A stretch of DNA of 30,378 nucleotides from Porogramme epimiltina (taxonomy: Eukaryota; Basidiomycota; Agaricomycetes; Polyporales; Polyporaceae). The translations under genes were made by a program, and so were the position numbers. This document shows, piece after piece, positions 19,886 to 30,169 of the stretch; the stretch's first letter is position 1, and every line of letters starts with the position of its first letter. The stretch spans positions 1-30,378 of the forward strand of contig FTLJ01001118.1 in NCBI GenBank assembly GCA_900155495.1, read 5' to 3'. The notes beneath the pieces were generated by a model that searched no databases, was not told where the DNA came from, and was given only the letters and a program-made list of their open reading frames with translations.

Positions 19886-20164
19886 TTTGTACCAGTGCTA
19901 TTGTACTATTAGTGTACGATTTCAATATGACATCGTTCTCTACGTCGCTAGGCGTGCGTGCGTGCGTGCTAGCGCAACACGCGTGATAGCAGTGCATCAG
20001 CGGACATGGTATCCCATTAGGAGCACTTAGGCCCATTAGAAGCGCCCGCCACCAATTAGAGCTAATTAGCATTTTGGATTTTTCCTGATGTGATTCTTAC
20101 GTGGGACTTATCAGGCAGGAATCGACGACGACGCAGGGAGGACATTTCTTGAACTCCACCTGAG

Positions 20165-20422
20165 TCATCGTCTAAGAACGTTAAGCACAAGTGAGTTAGA
20201 TACAACGTCTACTTCGGGATACGTCTGAGCCTCAGATAGAGCTAGCAGCATTCCTTCTCCCCGCGGAAGTAGACCAGCAAGAAGCTCGAGCGCTGTGATA
20301 ATAATTATTGTAAGGTGTCTATCGCACTCAGTGGCCCACGTCAGGCGTGTGATGCAACAGCACTGGCACAGGTGTTCATTTCTGCTATCCCACAGGCGAC
20401 ATACTGCAAGCAGTACCATCAC
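20165..20422 (-). CDS. Small hypothetical ORF, 85 aa
   Basis: ATG at 20422 is followed by an open frame to TGA at 20165. The middle is hydrophobic (LTIIIITALELLAGLL), long enough for one membrane segment. It faces away from the 778-aa gene, whose ATG lies 34 bp away. No family is recognised. It may be chance, or an exon of a decayed gene. It is the only candidate between the nested element and the 778-aa gene. Confidence 0.22.
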   Translation of the reverse strand: MMVLLAVCRLWDSRNEHLCQCCCITRLTWATECDRHLTIIIITALELLAGLLPRGEGMLLALSEAQTYPEVDVVSNSLVLNVLRR

Positions 20423-20455
20423 TAAAGGACGTTGTTAGGGACAACGAAGTTGAAC

Positions 20456-22903
20456 ATGCAGCGCGGCGATCCGGAAGCTGGGAGGGAGAGCCAGCGCGAG
20501 ATACCCCCATGGCAAGCGTACTACTCGACCTCGCCTGTTGAAATGACACGGAGCACATCGGCCGCTCCGACCGTGAGCCCCGACGTTCGCGAGGGTAACG
20601 CGGGATTGTCGCCCTCGCCTACATGGAGGTAAGTCGCGCGAGTGGCATTCGTAGTAACGTGTTTAAATCCTCACATGGGTAATGACATAGCTATGACCGT
20701 TGGGGTACTCATGAGGCCGAGGTACCGACCGAAAAACCCCCCAAGTTAGTGCTAACCAAGAATCGTGTGGGCAAAGGTATGTCATCCACCCTGTGCCCGC
20801 TGTCTTAACTCACGTGATCCCATAGCGCCCACTATATGCCCACCGTTCGACGGGAAGGTGGCGTCTGGGGGTGCGCTCGCCGGCTTCGTATACACATCAC
20901 CGAACATGGACTGGATCCCAGAATATCCAGTTGAGCGTCAAATCGTGAAAACGTACAGGGACGGCCGGTTCGGTCTACACGAGTACTCGGTCTGGCCCCA
21001 GCCACACGTTGAACTTGATATGATGCACGTCGCTTGCATACCACGCGCAGGCGCCGCTCCCCACTTGCCCCGCATTTTATGGACTTCTCTTCAGCCAGAA
21101 AAGCATTGGGCTGCTTCGGATGACATCGCTGTCAACGGCCTGGGATACCTGGTACCTGAGGTGCGCAAGGCCCTCGAACGCGCGGCACAGATCGTTATAC
21201 AAGACCTGCCCGCCATGGAACGCATCCCGGCCGAAGTCAAGCGCTACGGCCAATTCCTCGTCATGGTCCTCCGCCAGTGCGCCCTCCGGATGGGATCTAT
21301 CGCAACGGTGCCAAGTCGGGCGATCGCCGTCGCCGCGCACGTCCAAAGATTGTGTCTGGAGCTCGCAGGACTCAAAACATACCTCGAGGTGGTGGTTCCA
21401 CGCATGGAGTCTCCCGACGATTTCAGCCAGGAGACACTCCCCGTTCTGGGCGCCTTTTTGAACGGCGACGGCGCGGACGTTCAGATGTGGTGGAAAGTTG
21501 GCATGCCCTTATGGATTGTACAGCCGCTCTCTCGTAAGCTGGTCGTCTGGGAAGTAGTTTCACCCCGGGTTGCTGGCGCACTGTCCTCACAAGAATGCGA
21601 CCCGCCGATCCTGCACTCCTCTGGGGCCTTCTTCGGCGCGTCTAATGTCACAGGAAATCGGCTTAGTGCGATGGTAATGGCAGTTTCCAAGCACGTTGCT
21701 GGCACGCACCTTTCGCGCCTGAGTCGCCCCGTCGGCCCCAACGAGGCAAGTCTCGTCAAGAGTCACCTGCAGATGCACCCCGTCGACCCAGGCCGAACGA
21801 GGGGGGACGCCAGCGGAGCGCCCAAGAAAGCCACGAGACGCGGAAAGAAGCACCCTAAAGGCCCACTATCCGCTGACACCACGAATACGACCTTAGGAGC
21901 GGCTGGAGCGGCTGTCTCAGCCAGCGCACCAAGCCTACACCCCGCGCGAACGTTTTTACCGTCCATGTTATTCGATATCCCCCGCCCCTGGGCGTCCGCT
22001 CTCGCAAGTGCGACTCCAGAGAACGACTCTACAAGTGCCTCGCTGTACTTTTACCCTCCACCCTTCCTGCTTGACTGCCTCGCGCTCGCTGAGGACATTC
22101 CCGAGTGGGTGGTCCACCCGGAGAATGTTCGAGTCGATTCGAAAGTGGACCGGTACCTACACAACCTGGCTCGCATTCGACTTTTCTGCCGATCACGCCT
22201 TTTTGATGTCACTCTGACTAACCATCCTCTGGCGATCATCGAATGGAGAACCGCCTTATGGGGCGATTATCAACCCAAGACTCGAGCATCGCAAGCCAAG
22301 ACCGGAGCAGTCCTCCGCCGGGAGATGCGCCGCCAGGGCGAGCGGAACCATACGATCGACATGTTCCGTCAGATCGCGCGCATGGACTCGTACGACCCGG
22401 ACTCAACCGTGACGCTTGGGGGGACGTCCATCACGCTCGAGACGGTCAAGGCCAGCCCGAGGGTGAGGAGGCGGCTTGTATGGGAGGCGTACGAAATCAA
22501 CTTTCGTGCGGATCTCATGGCGCTGGATGCGGCTATCGTGCAGACCGCTGAGTGGCAGGAAATCCACAAGTGGGATCGGGAAGCCACGATAGCGAGGGTC
22601 TGGGGAGAGGTGTCAGGTATGAGCGTCCTGCCAGATATGGATGGGGGCCAACCGGGTTTCCTGTGGCTTTGCCCTCCTGACCCCCGATGGGAGCTATGTC
22701 AGCAACCATTGCAAGCATTCGTCGACGTGCTGAGGCGATGGCCAGGGGCGCCGGACGCCGTGGTTCAGGGGCTAGGTGCGACCGTCTCCGCGGAACGTTT
22801 TACTGAAGTTCAGAGTACTGCTGTTAGGTTTTACGTAGACACCTTCGTCCATACCTTCTTGAGGCTTCCAACCCCGCCCGTGTGGGCAGAAGGGGAATGG
22901 TAA
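20456..22903 (+). CDS. Large hypothetical protein (778 aa), conserved-looking partner next to the KDZ transposase
   Basis: Exons 20456-20628, 20691-20776 and 20826-22903 (TAA) join in phase. Intron 1 has GTAAGT...ACATAG and intron 2 GTATGT...CCATAG. The spliced ORF is 779 codons with no defect. An N-terminal tail of about 85 residues is followed by WIPEYPVERQIVKTYRDGRF, a long alpha/beta-looking region, a basic linker at about 400-435 (KKATRRGKKHPKG), then YFYPPPFLLDCLALAEDIPE, YLHNLARIRLFCRSRLFD, PLAIIEWRTALWGDY and a C-terminal helical region. There are no transmembrane segments, zinc fingers or nuclease motifs that I can name. I have an impression of similar agaricomycete hypothetical proteins but no function. 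It ends 152 bp before the transposase ATG on the same strand, suggesting a co-inherited element gene. Confidence 0.8.
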
Positions 22904-23055
22904 TGTATGCGGCGGAGAATAGAAATATACACGCAGTCCGCGTCTTGCCCAACTAAATAAGCGCTGGACACCAGGGGTGCGCGGCGCTTGCTCTGGTGCG
23001 AGTTTTTCGTCTCCCTGTATGTCAACCCTCGATGCCCCTTTCCTCCGCCTAGCCC

Positions 23056-26000
23056 ATGTCAAAAACAAAGCTTAAAAGTAGGCGGCCGCCTCGGCCGAAA
23101 GAGATTCAAAAGCTCGACAGTAGCAAGATCCTCTCGGTGAATTCCTCGTTCACCTCTCAAACCGCTGATGGCTTAAAGCTGGTCAACAAGAGCTTGGTAT
23201 ATGCTGCTGATAGTGAGGATGTTGGAACTTCCTTGGAGGCTGGGGGTAGTGGATGGCAAGATGAAGCCGGTGGGACTCTGGATGGAGCGGATCAGGGGCA
23301 AGTGGCCGAGGACAACGCGTCGAGCGAGGGGGTCCATGGTCCGCCCGAATCATCCGAGGAAACGGCCACCGCTGAGCAAGCTGTGAGTTTTCACGGGTCT
23401 CGAGTCGCTGCAGAGTCTAATACGCCGACAGAAAACCCCAGAAGCACCACCTAAGAAGAAGTCTTGGAATGTACGCAGAGAACGCTACTCATAAGGATGT
23501 TCGCGACTAATATCCTGCTAGACTTCTGCTGCGGCCAAGATGAGAGCGTTAGAACCGCTGTTCCCGTCTTTCATCGAAGATATATTATCTCGCGAACACG
23601 AAACTGGAGTCGGGGAGTCATGCCCTGTCGCCGGTTGCAAGGCCGTTGCGACAGTCCGCTGCAGAGAGTGTAGACAACGTGCGCCTCTCTGCAAAAGCCA
23701 CGCCGTGGACGCACATCGGCATCTTCCATTTCATTGGATAGAGGTGTGGAATGGGAGGTACTTCGTCCGGCAAGGCTTGCACTCCTTGGGATTCGTCATC
23801 GATCTCGGCCACAAGTTCACAACGGCGCACCATGCCCTGAAAGATCCACATCGTCGCGTCCGTACGACTTCACCATCGTCCACGACAACGGCGTTCATCA
23901 TGTCAAGATCCGCGATTGCCACTGTGCCGACCATCTTCCCTTCATCCACCAGCTTCAAGTTGTACGAGCGGATTTCTTTCCGGCCACAGCAACGCAGCCG
24001 GAGACCGCGTTCACAAGAGAAGCTCTTCGCGGGCGGCGGCTTCATCGTCGATTTCGAGATATCCAAGAAGAGCGCACAGGATTACGTCCGGCGGTTGGTG
24101 CGAAATAGCGAGGGAGAAGAGGGAAAGCCGGTCAAGGTGCGCATGGCGATGTAGTGGGGTCATCGCGTCGGTTACTAATGTCATCTGGTAGGATCGCTAC
24201 AGGCAGTTCATGTTTGGGGCACGGATATATCGCCACCTCACAGTGCTCATATGGAGTGGTGACGCGTACGGCATCAAGCTGCCTGGCCGGCCAGAGGGGG
24301 ATCTGACGGTCCCGTGCTTTGCGTGCCCTTGGCCTGGCATGAACTTGCCAGAAGGATGGAAAGATGTAGACGAACGGCTCCAGTACGTGTCAAGTTAATC
24401 ATGACGCGAGAAGTTGACTTACATGTTCCAAAGGTACCTCTACCGGATCTCGTTCAGCATGGACGGCAACTTCAGCCTGCAGAAGAAGACGAAGGAGGAG
24501 GGAGAAGAAGACATCGCCCTCTGCCAGGGGCGGGGCTTCTTTATACCTCACGCGGACATGCTTCCAACCCTGGTGCAACAGTACAGTGGGCTGCCACAAG
24601 GGGCGACCAAGAGTAGTGATCAACCGGGTGCCGACAACGCGACGGGGGCTGGCGTAGAAATCGCCACAGGGGGCGAACAAGTGACGGCAACGTCTCCCGA
24701 TGCGCCGGTAGAGCAGGACAAGGCGTCCGCGACACGAGCGACTCCGCCAAAGGCACCGCGCCAGTCCGAGCGGGTCGCTCTGAAGCGCAAGGTAGAGGGG
24801 TCGACCCCGATGCCTTCCAGTGCAAAGAGACCGCGCCAAGCGAAGGCGCCACGGAAACCGAAGCCGGTCGTGGATCCAATGGACAAACTCGTGAGTCGAT
24901 CTAATAGTTTGTGGCGATCACGTCTTGACGAGCTTGAAACAGGACATCACCTGCAGCAATTTCAAGGTCGTGCGCTCTCAAAGGGCCGGAAAGTTCGTCA
25001 ACCTCGACGTGAGCGCTATCATCGCCGTGGTTTGTAACCACATCTTGTTCCGCACACGGGCGATCTCCGACCTCCAGGGGGGAGAAACGTCAGTGCCGAT
25101 GGTCATGTTCATCGGAGGGCTGAACGCTAACGGCGATTTCACAGGAATGGTCATGGTGATGCGTCGTATGCGGGCGCGCTGTACGGCACGGAGGAACTCA
25201 AGCACTGGCATCAGATGACATATGACGTCATCTGCCGGTGGATCCGTCACATTCTCGAACGCTTCGAGCAACGTTACCCTCATCTGAAAGACATTGTAGC
25301 GAAGACGAAGATGCTCCTGCCGTCAATGCACATCCACGCCCACCAGGAACTTTGCCAGCTCGTGTACGCTCTGAGATACGCCGAGGGCTGCGCACTGATG
25401 CACGGCGAGGGCGTAGAGACGCCCTGGGCTGAGTTGAACGCCGCTGGGTACTCGACGCGGGAGATGACGGCCGGAGCCCGGCATGATTCACTGCAAGCAT
25501 TGTTCAACTTCTGGAATTGGGTGAAGCTAGAGAAACTGGGTGCGTGTGATGCCATCTCGATCAGGACCACGGCTGATTTCTGGTGTAGGAACCACACTCC
25601 GCAAGGATCTCGAGCACGCGTACGACGTCCAATTGAGCAGCACGCGCTACTTTGCGTCCCTGTGTGGGAGAGCTGGCGCAAAGACAACGGAATCTTGGTT
25701 CAAGGTGGATTTCGACGACAATGCACCCACCCCGTCGACGTTCGCTGCCAAAGAGAAGGCGTTCGCAAACAACGTGCTGCTGGTGACAGCCGGTAGTACG
25801 TCGCAGTAGTCAACACGTGAGGAGATTCTGACTGTGCCACAGTGCCATCGTCGACAAAAGCTTTCGAGGAGCTGGTAGAGAAGCTGGAAAAGGAGGCAGA
25901 GGGCAAGAACGTCAACAACACCGGCTCCGGCCGCACTTCCAAGGTAGCCAAATTCGTGCAGGCTGGATTACTTCTCCAAAACGAGTTGTGAGTGCATACG

Positions 26001-26863
26001 TTATCGATCCCATTCGGTTCTAATGGGCACCAGGGAGCATCTGCGATACGAACGCGAACGTCTATCCAAGAAGCAACCCGTCCTAGACGCCCACAGATAC
26101 GACGGTGTGACGTGGAGCTCCTTTCGCGCGAAACTCCGGACGTGGCGCCAGCAGCAGGCCAAGCTGATGGAAAGCGTAGCGTTCATTAGTGCGGACGACG
26201 AGTTCGAGGATGAAGAGTCCGAAGATCTCGGCGTGCAGTCCCAAGATGTTGTGCTGGGCCTCCCATCTTGCTTTTCCCGTGATGAACGGGAGGCGTATCT
26301 ACTCACCGGGTTCGAGGAGATCGAGCTTCTTCTGCGTGTGGGCACGGCGTTTGACCTGTTATCGGCGATTCGGATAGCAGTGCAACACCGCGCTGGATAT
26401 ATCCAAGAGAAAGACAAGCACGGACGGGGGCAGAAGAACGCAGCAGCCGGCGAAATACTAGTCCAGCAGGCGAAGGAACTCGCGGAACTCTTAGCAGGAC
26501 GCTACAACGCGAACTTCGCCAAGATCGAAGACTTGCGCGGTGCGACGTACTCTGCTACATATGGCCGAGAAGTGGGGTGAGCACACTGACACGGGTTCGA
26601 AGGGACGATGCGCAAAAGCGCACAAACAAGCGGACATGTGGACTCGGATGGCAGAGGGCGTCAAGGCGGAGTACGAGGCTGCCAGGAAACCTGGGGTGCC
26701 ATACGGTCGTCTGGACCATACCCTAGTGAGCACCCTTTCTCAAGCACTTCAGATAACTCGCTAACGGAGGGCTTATCAGTCTGTGCGGCCATTCCTCAAA
26801 GAAACAAACCCTTTGGCGTGGTCCGAGTTCGAGGACACGATGAAGGCTCACCATGTATGGTGA
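23056..26863 (+). CDS. KDZ transposase with CxC2-type cysteine cluster, 11 exons, one terminal frameshift
   Basis: Exons are 23056-23382, 23432-23470, 23522-24136, 24192-24382, 24434-24890, 24943-25088, 25145-25539, 25589-25795, 25843-25987, 26034-26725 and 26780-26863. Introns are 46-56 nt, several with CTAAC/CTAAT branch points. Residues about 156-190 form the CxC2 cluster (CPVAGC, RCREC, LCKSH, DAHRHLPFH). Next come NLPEGW and YRISFSMDGNF. The probable DDE residues are D597 (HGDASYAG), D619 (TYDVICRW) and E680/E683 (HGEGVE), followed by STREM and RHD. A C-terminal helical region closes the protein. A 70-codon stretch (about 23812-24020) is in a shifted frame: the conserved RPYDFTIVHDNGVHHVKIRD is read in +2, yet the main frame stays open. 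A further indel near 26562 makes the spliced ORF stop at 26580 (1,022 aa), losing about 75 residues. Recently active or carrying sequence errors. Confidence 0.88.
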
Positions 26864-27640
26864 ATATAGGGACTCCGTCTACGAACGCGTTCACTCTACC
26901 GCGGCCGGACGAGACGGATCGCCTCGCGCACGCTCACACCCTGTGCGGCCGCGCTCCCCCTCGAAATGCGTGCAGAAGCTGCCTGGTTTACAAGCGCATG
27001 CGCGCCTCCCACGACATCTCAGTCGCGCTCTCCAAGTCCCCCGACCCAGCCCCACAAACTCCTAGTCCACCTCGCCCACGAGCGCGCAGTCTCCCTATCC
27101 ATAACCACAACCCGCGCGCGTATTCGGCACCTCTACCTCTCCTCCGCCTTGCAACGTTATCCTCTTTTCAGACCCATGCTCGGATAGTGGGCCGGAAAAG
27201 AACTCGCGCACTACGGGCGCGTCGCGGTGGAGCGCGCATTCACGCAGATGCAGTGGGACGTGGCTGCGGGCGAGGTCCTCGGGCTCGCGGCTCGAGACCT
27301 CCGCACGTTCGCGCTCGCGTATGGGCACCGCGACGAGCGCTGGGGCACGCGCGATCTCGCGTTCCATTGCGTGCGCACCCACCGGCTCTCCTTCCCCCCC
27401 CACCAAGCATTCTAGCCGGCGGTCGCCTTATTATCCACATCAGCCGGGCCCCTTCTCGCCTTCGAGCAGTGCGCGGCCTCGCCACAACCACAACCAAACA
27501 TCAATGTTATGATAGACAGTGCAGGCGGGTGAGTATTGGATGCGTGTCGTCTTGCTTCACATAGTGTATTGACTACGGGCTATTGGGCCACAGAGTCGGC
27601 CTCAGAAGATGTTCCCAGTAAAACACGGTCCCCGCGCTTG
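26864..27640 (+). other. No assignable gene; possible coding remnant at 27183-27417
   Basis: From about 27195 the + strand reads LAHYGRVAVERAFTQMQWDV, AAGEVLGLAARDLRTFALAYG and RWGTRDLAFHCVR, ending at TAG 27415. This has protein-like regularity, but I do not know the family and see no start or splice partner. The long frame 26608-27564 that covers this region starts inside the transposase gene and is a shadow. Confidence 0.3.
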
Positions 27641-27644
27641 TTGC

Positions 27645-28890
27645 CGCCCAGGAGCCCTGCCCCCGCCGGCTGGAACCAGCTCGGCTGCATCGAGGAGGGC
27701 ACGAACGGCCGCGCTCTCACCAGCGCGTCGACGTAGAGACCAAATATGACGCGTGCGTTCTGCACCAGAGCTTCTCGCTCGCAGGCGTCGAGTTCAGCGA
27801 CGAGTGCTACTGCGACAACGAGGTCCGCGGCGGCGCGTCGGAGACGTTCATGTTCGACGATCTCTGCTCGAATAAATGCGCTGGCAATGGTACGTCCCCC
27901 TTATCGCCCCGTCGCCGTTCACCCCTCTCTAATCACGCTCCCCGACAGTCAACGAAATCTATGATGGTCCCGCCACGCTCCTCAGCTCGACTCCCGGAGC
28001 CTGCAAGCCGTCGGCGTCATCGTCGGCCTCGTCCGAATCCTCCTCCAGCGCTCAGTTATCCTCGCCCGCTCACACGTCCTCAGTCGCCACCACGTCTGTG
28101 CTCTCCGTAAGCCCGACGAGCTCTAGCGCAGCCGCCGTCTTCAGCTCCAGCGTCGGCGCGGTCACCTCCACGGTCAGCGCGGCGACGCCCACCTGGAGCA
28201 GCGTCCTTGTCGCGCTGCCCTCGGGCTGGTGACCGCCTCCGGCTGCGTGTCGGACGGTGGTGCGCGCGCGTTCACCGGGCTCAGCACCGCAAGCAACTGC
28301 ACGACCGTGGCGCAGGGCACGTCAACATGCGCTCAGAAGGGTTTCACCCTTGCCGGCCTCGAGTTCGGCTGCAAGTGCTACTGTGAGCCCCTCCTGTCAC
28401 AGTCATACTGACAGATCGTGCAGGCGGTAAAATCCTCTCTAACGGCCTCGGCAAGGCCCTCGACGCGCCCTCGTGCAACATCAGCGACAACACCACAACG
28501 TGCGGCGGCTCCTGGGCGCTCTCCCTCTTCACCACCGCCGCCGGCACCGCGGTCGCCCCGCCCGCGATGAACTCAACCGCAGCCATCTCTGGGTTCACCC
28601 GCGCCGGTTGCCGCGCGGACCTCATCGAGGGCAAGCGCACGCTCAACGTCGACGCGTTCAAGAGCGCGACGATGACGCTCGCAGCGTCCGTCGCGCGCTG
28701 CGACGGGCGCGGCCACGCCCTTGCCGGCATCGAGTACTCGCGCGAGTGCTACCGCGGCGACACGCTCGTCAGCGGCGGTGGCGCCCCCATCGCGGACCTA
28801 TCTGCGACATGGCCCGCGGCAGCGACGTGACGGCGATGTGCAGCCGCCCTGTCGCGCTCACGGTATTCGGGAAGGAGGGCACGCCGCGAA
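27645..28890 (+). pseudogene. WSC-domain protein with three WSC repeats, frameshifted
   Basis: Three WSC (cysteine-rich carbohydrate-binding) repeats follow one another. First: GWNQLGCIEEGTNGRAL (27670-27720), a frameshift at about 27735, then SLAGVEFSDECYCDNEV and LCSNKCAGN, with an intron at 27890-27948. A serine/threonine linker follows. After a 2-nt shift near 28232 comes the second: GCVSDGGARAF, TLAGLEFGCKCYC, intron 28383-28423, GGKILSNG and CNISD. Third: GFTRAGCRADL, ALAGIEYSRECYRG (the expected CYCG cysteine is arginine), a shift near 28797, then MCSRPVALTVFG. WSC proteins are usually secreted or wall-associated. Three frame breaks and a lost cysteine show decay. No signal peptide is visible upstream. 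Confidence 0.75.
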
Positions 28891-28894
28891 GGCG

Positions 28895-29700
28895 AGCAGC
28901 AAGGCGCGCCACTTGGGATGCGCGCAAATGCACTCGGACATGTTCTGAGCAGCTCGCGCGCCTCCCGAGTGAGAGCGCGATGCCGTTGACGGCGGCTCGT
29001 TCTCCCCCACCGTCTCCCCTTTTAGCGCGGGTACCGAGCCTCTCGTGCGCCTTGTCTTGCTGCTGCCTCTCCTCTCTCCGTCGATACATAACGTTCACGC
29101 ATGATAACCCCCCCTGCCTGACGTGCATCCTATTTTGTCCCCCGTTCCCCTTTAAAGCCCTGTTCCCGCTCTCCGTTTCCCGTCTGTCGTGACTCATCTC
29201 GTATCCGCCCCCAGCGGGGCGCTCTCCCACCTCCCCCCTTCCGAGCGACGCGTTTGGGGGCGCGCGCCTCGCTTTACTACTGGTTAAATGACTTACAACG
29301 CGCGTCCGCGCTGGGCACCACTCCAGACATGCCCCCTTCGCTGCTGCTGCTAGTTCAAATATGCTCCCGAGTTCCGCGACACACGCCCCACAAGGTTCGC
29401 CTGCCCTCGCACGGGTGCCGCTGCACTTTGACATAAGGTGTGTAAGCTGATTTATTGCCCATTTGATTGACGTTGACATTATGCATTTTATTCAGGGCGA
29501 TAATATACGAGCTGTCTAGAATCAGAGAATATGAATAGTACGTAGTATTGTCGGCAGCTCAGGTAACTTGTCTACTGTAAGGAACATAATCAACGCGTTG
29601 TGAGAGGACTAGTCGGCCGGCATGTTTGAAGTTGTTCGTGCACAGGCAGCATACTCCACGACATCTATGGGGTAGGGTGATGCTGAGTGGCAAGCGCCAG
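28895..29700. other. No recognisable gene
   Basis: C/T-rich sequence (29000-29250) gives long but featureless frames on both strands. The remainder (29430-29700) is more AT-rich, with no motif before the right repeat array. Confidence 0.4.
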
Positions 29701-29712
29701 CGCAGGATTACC

Positions 29713-29804
29713 ATAATCCTGGGCTTGGGATTATCATAGTCCTGGGCTTGGGATTATCATAATCCTGGGCCTCGGATTATCATAATCCTGGGCGTGGGCT
29801 AGGA
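29713..29804. repeat. 23-bp tandem repeat of near-perfect palindromes
   Basis: Four units start at 29713, 29736, 29759 and 29782. Each joint contains GGATTATCATAATCC, a palindrome apart from its centre base, so each unit can form a hairpin. These are part of the right subterminal region. Confidence 0.85.
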
Positions 29805-30103
29805 TTATCCTAGGATTCTGAGGGTCAGGAAACGTACCTATGGATATAACTTACCTGTGTATACAAGGAAGGATGGACTAGTGGTAGCGCGGGATTCTGT
29901 TAAGCAAGGCTCCGGGTGTTCGAGCCCCGCGTCAGTCAGAATTTTGTTGCTGTGATTAACCCCTATATGCTTAGGATTATCGACCCACATGTTCTTTAAT
30001 CCCAGGATTATTGGCGCGACGCTTTGTTACGCCTAGGATTATCCTCAGGATTATCGGGCCACGATTCGTTAATCCTAGGATTATTAGAGATAATCCTGGT
30101 CTC
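29805..30103. repeat. Right subterminal region with scattered GGATTATC/CCTAGGATTA motifs
   Basis: Motifs such as CTAGGATTATCC (about 29809, 30033), AGGATTATCG (29972, 30047) and CCTAGGATTATT (30073) recur here. They are the same motif family as in the left array but differently arranged, and they flank the right tRNA-like segment. Confidence 0.7.
29872..29945 (+). repeat. tRNA-like (SINE-type) segment near right end
   Basis: The A-box-like TGGACTAGTGGTAGC (from 29874) and B-box GTTCGAGCCC (29918-29927) sit at tRNA spacing, with CGGG/CCCG able to pair as a T-stem. A T-rich run follows weakly (AATTTTG). Transcription would run outward toward the right inverted repeat, mirroring the segment at the left end. 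Confidence 0.5.
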
Positions 30104-30165
30104 ACCATGGATTAAGTCCGCGTGCTTCATGTGCTAGCCGAAGCGATCTTGCATTAGTAGATGTG
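30104..30165 (-). repeat. Right terminal inverted repeat (62 bp)
   Basis: It is the reverse complement of the left repeat, with about 54 of 62 positions identical, and ends GCATTAGTAGATGTG at 30165. Confidence 0.85.
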
Positions 30166-30169
30166 CCCA

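Larger units (their letters stand above)
17185..20090. mobile_element. Nested 2.9-kb element with 29-bp terminal inverted repeats
   Basis: CATCAGGAAAAACCC...GCTAATTAG at 17185-17213 matches the reverse complement of 20062-20090 at about 25 of 29 positions. ATTAG-rich short repeats follow inside both ends (17214-17330 and 19995-20061), a smaller parallel to the ends of the 28-kb block. No transposase is visible inside, so it would be non-autonomous. It carries broken host gene pieces on the minus strand. I see no clear target-site duplication. Confidence 0.6.

Noticed and set aside
20765..20825. GTG start for the 778-aa gene with residues CHPPCARCLNS as an N-terminal cysteine motif
   Set aside because: That peptide is the translation of an intron (GTATGT...CATAG); upstream exons join in phase to an ATG at 20456.
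26608..27564. 318-codon + frame
   Set aside because: It starts inside the transposase's penultimate exon in another frame; composition is Arg/Pro-rich as expected for a shadow in GC-rich DNA.
28473..29192. 239-codon + frame and its 236-codon minus counterpart (28769-29479)
   Set aside because: Both overlap the WSC pseudogene out of frame, except for a short part (about 28797-28880) that belongs to the third WSC repeat.
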